A stretch of DNA of 64,000 nucleotides from Elephas maximus indicus (GCF_024166365.1 NC_064823.1:6752924-6816923), one strand, 5' to 3'; shown: positions 47,634-59,600, counted from the stretch's first letter. Translations and numbers: made by a program. The notes: a model not told the origin generated them from the sequence alone.

Positions 47634-47922
47634 GTCATCATGAGGAAAAATGCTGATGTGAACAAAGGTAAAAGACCCTAGAAATGTTAGCAGCGATATA
47701 TTAGTTATAATGTATCATGACCAAGTAGGTCTCATCCCAGGCATAAAAGGAAGGATTAGGCATATAGAGAATCTACTTATGTCATTTTTCTTATTTAAAG
47801 TTAAAGGAGGAAAAAAAAATTATGATTAGGTACATAGCTGTTGAAAAAGTTTTTACTGAACATGAATACCCGTTATCATAAAAATTTTTAGGAAACTAAG
47901 GACTCAAGACACATCCTAAAGA

Positions 47923-47983
47923 TAATAAAGAGCAAACCCAAGACAAAAAAAAAAAAAAAACTAATAAAGAGCAAACCCAAGAC
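47923..47983. repeat. 22-bp direct repeat flanking a bare poly(A)
   Basis: The 22 bases at 47923-47944 (TAATAAAG...CAAGAC) recur exactly at 47962-47983. Between them are only an A-run and one C (47945-47961). This looks like a target-site duplication around a poly(A) tail with no body. Confidence 0.9.
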
Positions 47984-48367
47984 AACATAGTATTTAATGG
48001 TGAAATGTTAGTATTTTCCTGAAAATTGAAAAATGAAAAAAAAAGTATGCTTTCAGTACTTCTATTCACCATTTGTAGCTGTTGTTTTATTCAATTCAGG
48101 AAAAGAAAATAAATAGCATGAGGATTAGAGAGAAGAAAAAGTCTTTAGGACTTGCAGATATTATACTATGGAGCCTGAAAACCAGTAATACACTGACAAA
48201 TGAATAGTGTGTGTAAGATTTTTAAGGCTATAAAATCATTATAAAATTACTTACATTCTTATTCATTAGATAAAAAGAATTAAAAAAATGAATTTAAAAA
48301 GGATAAAATTAATAATATGGTATATAAAGGAACACTTCTGGTAAATGTACAACCTTTCTGGAGAATT

Positions 48368-48898
48368 TTTTTTTTTTTTTAATTTTTATTGTGCTTTAAG
48401 TGAAAGTTTACAAATCAAGTCAGTCTCTCACACAAAAACTTATATACACCTTGCTACATACTCCCAATTGCTCTCCCCCTAGTGAAACAGCACACTCCCT
48501 CCCTCCATGCTCTCTTTTCATGTCCATTTCTCCAGCTTCTAACTCCCTCCACCCTCTCATCTCCCCTCCAGGTAGGAGATGCCAACATAGCGTCAAGTGT
48601 CCACCTGATCCAAGAAACTCACTCCTCACCAGCATCCCTCTCCAACCCATTGTCCAGTCCAATCCATGTCTGAAGAGTTGGCTTTGGGAATGGTTCCTGT
48701 CCTGGGCCAACAGAAGGCCTGGGGGCCATGACCACCAGGGTCCTTCTAGTCTCAGTTAGGTCATTAACTCTGGTCTTTTTATGAGAATTTGGGGTCTGCA
48801 TCCCACTGCTCTCCTGTTCCCTCAGAGGTTCTCTGTTGTGTTCCCTGTCAGGGCAGTCATTGGTTGTAGCCAGGCACCATCTAGTTCTTCTGGTTGAG
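48368..48898 (-). mobile_element. L1 3' UTR, 5'-truncated
   Basis: T-run then AATTTTTATTGTGCTTTAAG, TGAAAGTTTACAAATCAAG, GGGGCCATGACCACCAGGG and GTCAGGGCAGTCATTGGTTG, ending near TTCTTCTGGTTGAGA. The first 60 bp match, in reverse, the end of the L1 at 10316. ORFs of 96-119 codons across it are UTR artefacts. Confidence 0.88.
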
Positions 48899-49159
48899 AA
48901 TATCTTTTTTTTTTATTTTTTAAAGAATTAAAAGATGATCTAAAGAAATGAAGGCATATATTCTGTGTTATTGAATAAAAAAGATTCACCATCACAAAGA
49001 TGTCAATTCTTTCCCCATTAATGCTATAGCTAATAAGCCAATAAGAGAGTGATGGTCAAGATACAGAGAGTGAAATTTTGTATTACATGTTGAAATTTCA
49101 AATCGATATTTCTGAGCCTTTAATATTCACCTCCCAAATTTTCCATTAAGTCAATTCCA

Positions 49160-49690
49160 TATTTTAGCAACAATGTAGTTTTAGGTACCAAATTCTGTAT
49201 CACTTAGAAAACCAAAAAAACACAAATGATAGTGGCTTAAATTGTTCTCTCACAAAGATAATCCAGAGCTAGTTCTGGAGAAAGGCAGATCACAGCTGGT
49301 ATGGGACCTCCATAGTCTTTCAGGTACATAATCATCTTCTATCTTTTTTGTGTCATACTCAACATGAAGTTCCAACTTTATAGTCACAAGATCTACATTT
49401 CCATCTGTAATGTCCGTGTTTCAGGCAACTGGAAGAAGGGCAGTGAAAAGGACCCACTGAAGAACCTTCCCAGCAGACTCAGGTATCAATTTTTGCATAT
49501 ATTTCAGTTACTACTTTTAGCTGTAAAAGAATCAGGAATCTATATTTTAACTGGCTTACTCAAAATTATTTCTGCTACTAAAAAAAAAAAAAATGATTGG
49601 AGGGAGCATTGATTGGATAGGCAGCTAAGAGTTTCCACCCCTCCAAGCTCTGAAAGATATCACATGCTCTCCAACTCCACCTCAAGTGAG
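49160..49690. other. Possible ancient interspersed repeat
   Basis: Words such as GATAGTGGCTTAAATTGTTC, TCTCACAAAGATAATCCAG and CTTCCCAGCAGACTCAG resemble a widespread mammalian repeat that I cannot name confidently. A-run at 49580-49592. Nothing coding. Confidence 0.3.
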
Positions 49691-51440
49691 TGCAGTCACT
49701 TTTGAGATACTTATTAAATATTTTTATTTACTATTATTTAAATTTTGTTATTACTGTATTCATATTTATTTACACATTGATTAAAATTTAAATTTAAAAT
49801 ATCTTTATTTTAAAATATTTATTAATTAAAATTTTTAAATTTATTTATAAATAGAAAATCTGTATTATGAAGCTATTATTATAATAAAATTATAATTTAA
49901 ATTAATAATTAAATAGTTTTAATGGTGTATCAGGGTTGTTTCTCTCTTACAAATTGATTCTTCAAATGTTTTCTGAGTTTGGAGAATAGATGAAGTATCC
50001 TGATGGTAGTTAGAGAGGAGCAGTGAGTTTACATGCTTATCCTTTTCTTGAGTCTTATACTCGTCTCCAAGCAGACGTCCCTCACACTTTGGCCAAAGAG
50101 CATCGCACAGGTATTTCTTAATTAATGGAGCAGCCTATGCTCTGAGTGTTGTCAAAGTTCTTGGGTTTACCTGCAAGTGACTCAGCACTATCTTGGTTCT
50201 TTCTGAGCCTTGGCTGCTTCCTCGTTCAGATTCTGGTAAATCTGTTGCCATTTGCAGGCCCACATGGCAGGCCTTCTGGCTTCCAATGGGAGGAGCATGC
50301 GGGAATCTTTGGATTCTTTCCAAGAGACATGAAAGCTGCAGTAGAAATTCTGGCCTTCTTGTCAAAAAATGTATTGCTATACTTGTTAACATGCTGCTGC
50401 TAAGTCATTGCTTTCTGGCTTAGGGACAATCTCTCACCAAAGATGAAAATGGGTAGCATAATACAAACATCCATGTCTTATGATTCCAGTCTGCATCCTA
50501 CATAAGCTTTTTTTCAGTTTATACTTACCTTCTTTTGGTTCAAGCTCAAGAACAAGAGCAAAGCAATTTGAGTCTAACCTCTTTTACATCCCTCTTTCTT
50601 CTCTTTTGCCTGCCTTCTTTCTCGATTTAGAAGAGTTATCTCTCCTTTCTGTCAGTTAGGAACTCATTGACAAGATACTCTAATTATTCCTCATTGTATT
50701 TTCAAGTGGCTTCTCCTCTTCTGTTCAATAAGTCAAATAGCTTAAGCTTAGTGAAGTAAGGACAGCCAAATAATTTATTTTATAAAGAAAAGAAAAAAGA
50801 TTCTGTCGAATACTGTGTACGTATTTTTCATATGATTCGCTCTAGACCTTTGAAGATTATCCTACATGGATGTTCATTCTTTCCCAAACTCACTTGACTC
50901 TCAAGTTTCACAAGAGGAAATAACAAAAGTTCAGCCCCCTCAGACCCTCACCATGTCTTATAAATTTTGCTGACTCAGAAAGCCACAGAATGCTAGTACT
51001 TTTTCTCTAGCCTAGTTCTGTTGCCAAGGAAGAAGATAAGAATGAGCTTTGGTCTCAATGCCCACTTCTTCCTCAGGGAAATGTGAAAAGGAGAACGTTT
51101 GAACAATAGATTGAAGAAAGCAACAGTGAGGTGATTCCATTCTGAATTGGAACTGTCTCTCTCTTACAGCATCTGAAAAGAAATATTTCTTGCCATTACA
51201 AATAATACGAACTTTTCGGTCTATTTCTTGTTCACTAATGATAATTTCTTATTATTCTAGAGGAAAGGTCTTCCTCCACTCTTTCCAAGGTTTCAGTACA
51301 ACCATTCCTTATATGAGTATTGACTAACAGTGAATGACGATGTGCTCAAATTGGTTACTTAGGTAATTATTTCTAGTCTCGATCTCAGACATTAGAGAGC
51401 TATAGTAGGGTGGGGTGACATCACTCTCAGGATTTTGACT
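49691..51440. other. Mostly unassigned, with extreme AT stretch
   Basis: 49730-49915 is nearly pure A/T (TTATTATAATAAAATTATAA-like). The rest is single-copy in appearance; ORFs at 50135-50423 on both strands overlap each other and carry no domain. Confidence 0.45.
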
Positions 51441-51449
51441 TAAAACTCT

Positions 51450-51700
51450 AACAATTAATAGATAAAACTTTTAAGCATTTGCAGTGAGCCAGTCACTGTC
51501 TTTAGTGCTGTATCTGTTTTATCTCATGTACTCCTCCCAACAACCCTATTAATATCTTTATTTTACAGATTAGAAGACTGAGGCACAGAGGGTTTACGTA
51601 ACTTGTCTAAGGTCATGCAGCTAGAAAGTGGTGAACTCAGTGCAAGCAACCTGGCCCAGAATCTGTGATTTGAGCAACATATTATACTGCCATTCTCAGA
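51450..51700 (-). mobile_element. MIR, antisense
   Basis: Antisense MIR: AGCCAGTCACTGTCTTTAGT, TATCTCATGTACTCCTCCCAA, CAACCCTATTAATATC, TTTACAGATTAGAAGACTGAG, GCACAGAGGGTTTACGTAAC, TTGTCTAAGGTCATGCAGCT (overlapping pieces). This is the best preserved ancient SINE in the window. Confidence 0.9.
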
Positions 51701-51949
51701 TTCATGAACCTGGTAAGATATATTTACTAATCAGATAAAGTTTCTGACATGAAAGTTAGTTTACAAGATCATGGAGTGTAATGAATTGGCTAAAATTTTT
51801 CCATTCTTGGATGCAAGAAACTGTTTTGGAGAACAGCCATATTACTCTATAATAAAAAAATAGACATGTGTATTTCCAAGCAATACTGGATTTCTTTTCA
51901 AATAGCTATGACAGGGATACGTATGGGCTAGTTAAATATATTAAAGATA

Positions 51950-52125
51950 CCAAAACAAAACAAACAAAAAAACCCATTGCCATCGAATTGATTCTGACTC
52001 ATAGCTACCCTATAGGATAGAGTAGAACTGCCCCATAGAGTTTCCAAGGAGCACCTGGTTGATTTGAACTGCTGACTTTTTAGTTAGCAGCTGTAGCATT
52101 TAACCACTACGCCACCAGGGTTTCC
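51950..52125 (-). mobile_element. AfroSINE, short class, 12-bp TSD
   Basis: A-rich tail AACAAAACAAACAAAAAAAC, body CCCCATAGAGTTTCCAAGG, head CGCCACCAGGGTTTCC. ATATTAAAGATA repeats at 51938-51949 and 52126-52137. Confidence 0.96.
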
Positions 52126-52137
52126 ATATTAAAGATA

Positions 52138-53270
52138 GGGAAGTATTAATCAGCCTTGAAAATCTACAAAGATTGTTGAGTTGAGAGAAGTTTCTGAGAA
52201 GTGATTCAGCCAAAACCTACATGACCTGGTCTTGAGATGTAAACGATAGAAGAAAGAGAGAGAATGTACTAACAATTCTGATGAGAATGAAAAGAAGAAA
52301 AAGAAATGGATAAATAATTAATTAAAAAGGTAACAGTCTTGAAAGGCAAATTTAAGGAGAAAGAATTGATCATATTTATAGAATGAGGAAAATTGGTGCC
52401 AATAAAGAAGAAGAGATTATATATAAGACAGAGGGGGATAAGTATGTAAAGAGATTGGATGTTGGTATTCTGTTTTACAATAAAATATCAGCCCACAAAT
52501 TAGTAATTCTTTTGAGATAACTAACCCTAGGAAGGTTAGAGAATTTTCTTAATGGCAACATGGGAGATTATCAAGAAACAACTTTGGAATGTGTAGTAGA
52601 ACACCAAAAGTAGTCTAGGTACTGAAAGCAGGGGACATTGGAGTATTCAGTTTTCTGAAGTGTATGATAGGAGATCATTCAAATGAGAAACAATTTTGGA
52701 GTATAGAGCGGGGAGACTTGAAGTCAGGAAGGTTCTGAAATCAGTGAACACTTGTCTTTTTGGGAAAAGAGGGGGGCAAATATGGAAAGTGGGAGAGCTA
52801 CAGAGATGAATTTCAACTAATATGAAATTTTTATTATGATCTGTCCATTTAGTAGAATTCATTGCAATTTTAGCGTTCAAGAAGCAATTAGAGGCAAATA
52901 TATGTCAGACTGAAAGTAATGTGATGAATGTGAATGGATGTAATTTTTCAGTGCTATACAAAACTACTGGCATGCTGCAGCTCTATTCTACGTATAATGG
53001 GAAAATTACCATGAGAATTTGTCTTCTAGGTCATTCACTCACAAATTTAGCTGCACTTCCTTTTGTGTAATGGTGCATTTTCACCATCATGTATCTTGAT
53101 CTGTCAACTACCTCTAGACTCTTTTGTTGAATTCCTAAATAAGTAAGTGCCTTTGATACAGTTAAAGAATTCTTATAAAGAGGATTTTAACAAAAACAAA
53201 ACAAAAAAAAGCCTTCTCAGAATGAATCTGCTTGGGATTTCTAAATTTTTTTTTTTCTTCTTATATATAA
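52138..53270. other. No recognised feature
   Basis: AT- and purine-rich single-copy-like sequence up to the left arm of the palindrome. ORF 52647-52880 has no domain. Confidence 0.45.
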
Positions 53271-53770
53271 AAAAGAAAATTTCAACTATAACAGCTTCTG
53301 GGAGATTATAAGTGCTATAAAAAATACTAAGTTTCTCTGTTACCACTTCCCAGTTCCTTTTTGGTAGCTATTTTTTATGGCATTCGGATATTCAGAATGT
53401 AAAAGAAACAGTGAGACTAATCTGGCTTATTTACTCTTTAAAAAAAAAGAAAGAAAGAAACAAAACCTTTACAGTTGAGTTGGTTCCAAATGATAGTGAC
53501 CCTACAAGACAGAGTAGAACTGCTGCATAGGGTTTCCAAAGAGTGGCTCATGTATTCAAACGATAACTTTTTTGTTAGCAGTGAGCTCTTAACCACTCAT
53601 TTTTACTCTTAAATAAGCTGGATTAGTCTCACTGTTTCTTTTACATTCTAAATATCCAAATGCCATAAATACCAAAAAGGAAGGAACTGGGAGGTGCTAA
53701 CAGAGAAAGTTGGTATTTTTTATAGCACTTATAATCTTCCAGAAGCTTTGACAGTTGGAATTTTCTTTTT
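53271..53770. repeat. Long inverted repeat (palindrome) with SINE at apex
   Basis: Left arm about 53271-53433 and right arm about 53607-53770 are reverse complements with roughly 90% identity by eye. Matched pairs include GCTTCTGGGAGATTATAAGT (53294) with the reverse complement of 53725-53745, TGCTATAAAAAATAC with 53711-53725, and AGAATGTAAAAGAAACAGTG (53395) with 53629-53648. Removing the SINE and one TSD copy leaves CTTATTTA-CTCT-TAAATAAG at the centre, a 4-base loop. Before the insertion this was an almost closed hairpin of about 330 bp. It may be a foldback/MITE-like element or an inverted duplication. Confidence 0.9.
53439..53601 (-). mobile_element. AfroSINE inserted at the palindrome centre
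   Basis: A-rich start with AAAGAAAGAAAG, CAGTTGAGTTGGTTCCAAATG, AGGGTTTCCAAAGAGTGG and head GAGCTCTTAACCACTCA. TTTACTCTT repeats at 53430-53438 and 53602-53610. The head is shortened by loss of the CCCTGGTGG end. Confidence 0.93.
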
Positions 53771-54497
53771 CTTTTCTTTTTTTTATTGTAAGTCTCTGAA
53801 GTGAGCGTTATTATTACTATCATATTATTTTTGCAATCACCTACAAATTATGTAACTACGTGGAGTGACACAAATCCTCTGGATTTTAGTCTCAGTGCTA
53901 ACAGTTCTCAAAAATAATGTTCTAAATAACCCATCATGTCTCTGTTCCTGTTGTTATCATTCAGTGAACAGAGTAACAACATCCCCTACAGCAGCCTCTT
54001 CCCCCAAATGCCCTTCTCACCCTTTAGCCAGGTCTACAACTTGAATATTTCCACTGTACTATCCTTTAGGCCTATTCTATCCACATCAATTTCTCTGAGC
54101 ATTTTTTCCCATTTTTGTCATAACCAGGAAGAAAAGTATAAAAAAAGTTTGCCAAGTATTAGGAAAAAAGCAAATACATAAGGGACAGATAAAATGATAT
54201 GGATACATGTGGAGGTGAGAGCTTATGAATCTTCTGTTTTGCATCAATTTTCTTGGGGATATAGCAAGCTGAGAGTGAGGAGGGGAATGGTGTGGTAGAA
54301 CAGAGAGAAAAAAACATGAATTACTCATCTACGATAGTGCAAGAATGACTGGACTGCCAGAATGTAGTAGGAATATTGAGCAAAAGCTAAGGTCTTTTTA
54401 GGATTAATTATCATGAATTTCAAAGGAAAATCTGACATCAAAGCTGCACGCTTTTCTTCAGCAATGCTCAGCTGCATGGGTGGAGGCAAGAAATAGG
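53771..54497. other. No recognised feature
   Basis: AT-rich; overlapping short ORFs (53936-54181 plus, 54086-54328 minus) share no domain. Confidence 0.45.
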
Positions 54498-54600
54498 TTG
54501 TTGTTAGTTGCCTTCGAGTTGATTCCAACTGATGACAACTCTATGTGTGCAGAATAGGATTGCTTCATTGGGTTTTCAGATCTGTGACATTTAGAATGCT
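54498..54600 (-). mobile_element. AfroSINE 3'-end fragment, RTE-like tail
   Basis: GGTTGTTGTTAGTTGCCTTCG, AGTTGATTCCAACTGATGAC, then GTGTGCAGAATAGGATTGC and TTGGGTTTTCAGATCTGTGA, as in long-class SINEs. The tRNA-like half is absent. Confidence 0.75.
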
Positions 54601-54989
54601 GGATATACATTAGCGTTTATTTTACCTAACCAAGTATAATGAGTAAGACTAGCTAAGGAAGTTGAGGGTGTATCCATGCATATAGTTGTAATTATTAACC
54701 TTGACTTTAATTTTGTTAAAGAAAGGAATGAGGCTATTTGATTGTTTAAAGAAAGCTAAAGGAAATAGGATCACAGTAAGTTCAAAAGCGGTCAAACCTT
54801 TGTAGAAGTTAAGATTCTATGTGGAACGAGGTGGGAAATTATGTGTGATTTGTCAAAGAATGGGATGGCTAAAATCAAGACTATGGAGGAGATTCAGTTT
54901 GTTATTGATCAAGTGACCACATTATTTATCTTCCAGTCTGGGACACTTTTGGTCACTGGACACATTCACACAACATACTGATATAAGAT
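54601..54989. other. No recognised feature
   Basis: Single-copy-like sequence. Confidence 0.45.
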
Positions 54990-55180
54990 ACCAAACCAAA
55001 ACCAAACCCACTGACACTGAGTTGATTCTGACTCATAGTGGCCCCATAGGGCTTCCAAAGCAGTAAGTCTGTACAAAAGCAGACTACCACGTCTTTCTCC
55101 TGCAGAGCCAGTTGTGGCTTCGAACTACCTACCTTTCGGTTAGCAGTCCATCATTTCAACCACTGCACCACCAGGGCTCC
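54990..55180 (-). mobile_element. AfroSINE, long class
   Basis: CCAAACCAAAACCAAACCC tail, a deletion between GTGGCCCCATAGGG and TTCCAAAGC, extra block GTACAAAAGCAGACTACCAC, and head GCACCACCAGGGCTCC. Confidence 0.93.
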
Positions 55181-57364
55181 TTAGTTTAAGGTAGGTAGGG
55201 GTATATTATTGCAGGAGAAGAGAAAAAGATTTATGATAACAGACCTGGAAAGATTATGTATGGATATAACCTACCAAGGATTAAGGCAGAATTTTGCTGG
55301 AAATACAGACAAGGAGATTGAAATAAAAACCTTCCAGGAAACAGTGGAAGAAACCATGGATCGTCAGATGAACGCAACAAGAATAGTCAATTGTGTAAAA
55401 TTGAGACCTTGGAAGTTTAGATTTCTTTCACCTATGCATCCAATATCTATACTTTAATCCAATAAAAAAAAAGATAATATCCATTGTTATAATCACAGTA
55501 CCAAGTATTATAAGTACTCAATCAATATTTTCTAAATGAACGAATGAGTGCAATTAAGCATTGTATATGAATGCATATTTTTCATGTGGTGCCATGAAGA
55601 TGTCTGGATCCAAACTTCCTAAGGAATTTGTGGGAGTATTTCCAAGAAAGGAATATCTCTAAGAAGGGAGTAATATGACATCTTAATGGTTCTATTTTAA
55701 AGTATTTCAAGGTCTGTTTTATCTTATCTCATACTTCTGCAGCAAAAATCATAGATTCAAACGACCTAATTAAAGCAAATACACGTCAAGATATTGCAGT
55801 TGCTTTAAATAGAACTCCCTTTATCTCAGTGGAGTTTAGGGAAAGCATGGAGAAGATACACCTATGAAGAGGGCTCTACTTTTTTTTTACTATAGACTTT
55901 TGTATAATACTAGTGGCTGATCAATTTCAAATTCATCATTGGGTGATATTACTGTGCTATCAACACATAGAATCTGTCCTATCGCATTAATAATGGGAAA
56001 AAACCATCTCCTTCTACAATTAGATAACCAACCATAAGAGAACATGAATGTTTTCTTAATACTACCCAGATTCACTTCTTCTCTGGTTACATTTACTGAA
56101 AGGATTAGAATGTTTTGTTTTTAATTTATAGTGTTTTTTCTTGTTAATGATTATGGAATTACAATATCTGGACATATGCCACTGCACTTAGGTAGATAGG
56201 TGCAGAACTTAAAATGATCTGAAAACGATAACTCTTCTTTTTCCAAAGCAATGACCAGTGCACACAACAAAACAATGTAGGAAGAGTTCTTGCATCAAAA
56301 TCCATATTGTGTAACTCTTTCAAATTATGTCCCTTAGAGCTTTAAAATCTCTCCTGGGATGAATCTGAGTTGCCACAAGAGTTGAGTCAGAAGGGCAGTA
56401 AGTTTCCCCTTAAGCCATTCACCCTTGGTATAACAAGAGAATCTCCACTTAGATCTATTTCACATTGAAATCTCTGTTAAAATACTATGTTGTTTGATGT
56501 TCTCTACTGGTGTTTATTTTTTTTTTTCTTTGCTCCTACAGTTGTATATCTAGTGATATATATGACTGGCGAAACGCTTGGGTTTATTATAAATAAAGGA
56601 TCTGTCTTAGCTATTTGAGTATTCTAATCTTACTGGTTTATTGTCTCTAAATTTTCAGAACTTGATACTTTGGCCTTGAAATAGATGTAATCCTTAATTT
56701 AAGATAAATGGTATTACTTTACAAGAGTAAAGGGTTGCATTGTTGAATGAGAACCAGATTTACTCTGTTTCAATTGATTAAAATTAGGATTAACAAGCAG
56801 AATTTTTCTGAGCCTGATTTTAGCTCCATACAAGTGCATTTTTATTTAATACAGCACTGCACAAAACGGGATACTTTATTTGATAGTGAACTTCCCATTG
56901 TTACATCTATTCTACAGGGATGCATATGGACTTTATTTACGGATATATTAAAACTTTCAAAAATTTATTTTAAGACTGTATGATTTCTCCATATAAAAGT
57001 GGGCTATTTTTCATTTAATTATTTGCATGATTTATTTGATACATTTATTTGAATTTTATAGATTACACATAGATGAATAAAGTCCACCTACTTTATAAAG
57101 ATAAAAAGAAAACTCTAAGCCCTTCATGTGGGGTCACTAAGAATGTTAGTCTTGTTATATGTGCCTTAATTTGTTTGCACACTTTTTATTGCTGGAAAGG
57201 GAGGAATTTTTCTCAAGAAATAACTTTTTCAATATATTTTAATATTTGATCACCTTGTAGAACAAAAAAGCTGTTTATATGCATATTAAACATACACCAA
57301 CTCATTTTATAATTGGTTCAAACATCCAATTTTAATAAAGAAATGTATTATTAAAATTGTTCAA
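55181..57364. other. Mostly unassigned; short L2/MIR-type end
   Basis: At about 55497-55558 the order CAGTACCAAG..AAGTACTCAATCAATATTTTCTAAATGAACGAATG resembles the 3' end shared by L2 and MIR (given as joined pieces, low confidence). Elsewhere no gene or repeat recognised. Confidence 0.4.
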
Positions 57365-57375
57365 TCACCAAATTA

Positions 57376-57574
57376 AAACTCAATGCTATCAAGCTGATTC
57401 CTACCCATAGCGACCGGATTGCACAGAGTAGAACTCCCCCATAGGGTTTCCAAGGCTGTAATCATTGCAGAGTCAGGCTGCCATGCCTTTCTCCCTTGGA
57501 GCAGCTGGCGGGTTTGAAATGCCAACTTTTCGGTTAGCAGGTGAGTGCTTAACCATTTTGACACCAGGGCTCCT
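57376..57574 (-). mobile_element. AfroSINE, long class
   Basis: AAACTCAATGCTATCAAGC, CCCCATAGGGTTTCCAAGGC, extra block GTAATCATTGCAGAGTCAGG, TTTTCGGTTAGCAGG, head GACACCAGGGCTCC. CCAAATTA is present on both sides (57368 and 57581). Confidence 0.93.
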
Positions 57575-57588
57575 CACTCGCCAAATTA

Positions 57589-58605
57589 GATCATAAGAAA
57601 TAATAAAAAATAATTCCATACTGATAGAATACTTGTTCTTGGTGTGCTTCTTCCTTGCTAGTTAAGTGAATTTATTTTGAGAGAGTTTGATTTCTATTAG
57701 GCCCACTGGGATGGTGTGAAGCCTGAACCAAAGGCCTTCAAGGAATGCAATGTGTAGACTTAATTATCTTGTTTAAGTTGCCACACTTCACAATAGCCAA
57801 ATATTCTGTGAATCAATGTGCTATCAAATCCATAGGCTTTAAGTCACTGTATTTGAGTAGTAAACATGTTCCTTTCTAAGAGCTACTGGCTTGACAGAAA
57901 CCCTAGGTACGAGATCATTTACCTCCAGGAGACTGCTTAAGCAAACTACCTAGGGAGCCTGTGACATAGCAGATTAATATTCCATACGATGATGAGAAAG
58001 AGGGAATCTTCCCAGTTCTCTTTCTGCCATAAATGTGCAGGTCATTGTGGTTAGGTTATCTTGTAGAAGACAAAAGTGCTCAGGTATACCAGCTGGGATT
58101 AAAATCACTTCTTTTAGTCACCACCTAGATTATTTCCATTTTTAAAACATTTCATTCGATATTTCATCTCTCAGTGCACCAAAAGGCAGTACAGATATCA
58201 AAACATTCAAAAAGATAAATTCTGAGGTACCAGAAAGGTATGTAATTTTCAGATTTTATCAGACTCAGCAGACAGGCAGTTTGAGAAAGAAATATGATCT
58301 CCAATTATTTAAATGTTTCACAGAAGCAAAAGTAGTAAATTGATCAGAGAAGTTATATTTTGGAATGATAGCAACAAAATTTCTTCTTCCCATGTATGTT
58401 AAAGTATTTTCTCCAAACTAACACATTTTGTTTCTGATCATTTTTCATATGGAAATACTATAAATTTTATTTAAAAAAAAATTATTGTGATTTGATTTAA
58501 ACTAGCATGGTGGAAAGGTTAGAATAGTCTATTGTTCTTAGCGTTATTGAATTGTTTCAGTACATTTAAGCAACTTTAATAGGTCTTTTTATATGAGTTT
58601 ATTCC
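57589..58605. other. No recognised feature
   Basis: Single-copy-like, slightly higher complexity and GC than its surroundings between about 57700 and 58220. No exon recognised. Confidence 0.45.
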
Positions 58606-58769
58606 TAATCAAAACCAAACCCATTACTGGTGAGTTGATTCCAACTCATAGGGACTCTGTAGGACTGAGTAGAGCTGCCCTATATGGTTTCCAAGGAGAG
58701 GCTGGTGGATTTGAAATGCCGACTTTTGGTTAGCAGCTGAGCTCTTAACCACTGTGCCATGAGGGCTCC
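58606..58769 (-). mobile_element. AfroSINE, short class
   Basis: AATCAAAACCAAACCCATTAC, GTTGATTCCAACTCATAGGG, GGTTTCCAAGGAGAGGC, head TGCCATGAGGGCTCC. Confidence 0.94.
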
Positions 58770-59378
58770 AGTTTTTTCTAGTCCATGATATATTAGTTCA
58801 TATATTAATTATTTAGAATTAACATTTGAATAATTAATTTATGTATTTATCTATCATTTATTTGAGAAGTGTATATATACATATATATACTTTTTTTTTT
58901 AATAATCCACTACAAGTTTATACCACAAGATATACGTGAACAGAATTTTGGCCAAAAGGGGAAAAAAAAATTCATGTAATTAGGGTGATGACAAAATCAT
59001 TTTAACTTACCTTCAGTTACCTGAAATAAATTATATCGACTTTATAATAACCATTATTGAGAGAAATAGACTTGAACTGAGTTTCTTTAGTCAAAGTGAC
59101 AACCTAATGAGAAGTCAATAATTTAGGGCAGAAATTAGACATTTTTCTACTTTTATTTTGAACTTGATTTTTTAGCAGGGATATTTAAAACATATGCAAA
59201 GAACCATGATATAATCATGAAATATGAAACTGAAAAAAGGCATATCATCTCATTATGAGTTAAAAGTTCAAATAGCTTAAAAGATTTTTTCCTCTATTTT
59301 TATTTTCATCATTGTTCTCATGTTTACTAAAAAAAAAATCAGACTGTATGTTTAGGCACTTTAATGATATATATATAA
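58770..59378. other. Unassigned, AT-rich
   Basis: Contains a small ATATATACATATATATAC stretch near 58871-58890 and a T-run. No coding signal. Confidence 0.45.
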
Positions 59379-59545
59379 CGGAAACCCTGGTGGCCTAGTG
59401 GTTAAGTGCTACAGCTGCTAACCAAAAGGTCGGCAGTTCGAATCTGCCAGGTGCTCCTTGGAAACTCTGTGGGGCAGCTCTACTCTGTCCTACAGGGTCG
59501 CTATGAGTCGGAATTGACTCGACGTGCATCACTGGGTTTTTGGTT
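59379..59545 (+). mobile_element. AfroSINE, short class, well preserved
   Basis: GGAAACCCTGGTGGCCTAGTGG with an A-box-like TGGCCTAGTGG at 59391-59401 and a B-box-like AGTTCGAATCT at 59435-59445. The body ends TATGAGTCGGAATTGACTCG. The pol III promoter boxes are close to a tRNA consensus, so this copy looks among the youngest by sequence. Confidence 0.96.
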
Positions 59546-59550
59546 ATTTT

Positions 59551-59587
<37 letters not shown>

Positions 59588-59600
59588 CACACACACACAG
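59551..59600. repeat. (CA)n(TA)n(CA)n microsatellite at SINE tail
   Basis: CA repeats, then TATATATA, then CA repeats, directly after the SINE. Confidence 0.95.

Larger units (their letters stand above)
47660..49050 (+). mobile_element. Old L1 ORF2 fragment, split by a younger L1
   Basis: Collinear with ORF2: TATCATGACCAAGTAGGTCTC (47713), ATCCCAGGCATAAAAGG (47735), TAGTATTTAATGGTGAAATG (47988), then after the nested L1 ATTAAAAGATGATCTAAAG (48926) and CAAAGATGTCAATTCTTTCC (48996). No open frame. Confidence 0.7.

Noticed and set aside
48400..48759. 119-codon plus-strand and 96-codon minus-strand ORFs
   Set aside because: Both fall inside an L1 3' UTR.
59379..59460. tRNA-like head of the SINE as a tRNA gene
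   Set aside because: A and B boxes are visible but there is no cloverleaf with acceptor stem and anticodon arm; the unit continues into the SINE body, as in all other copies.
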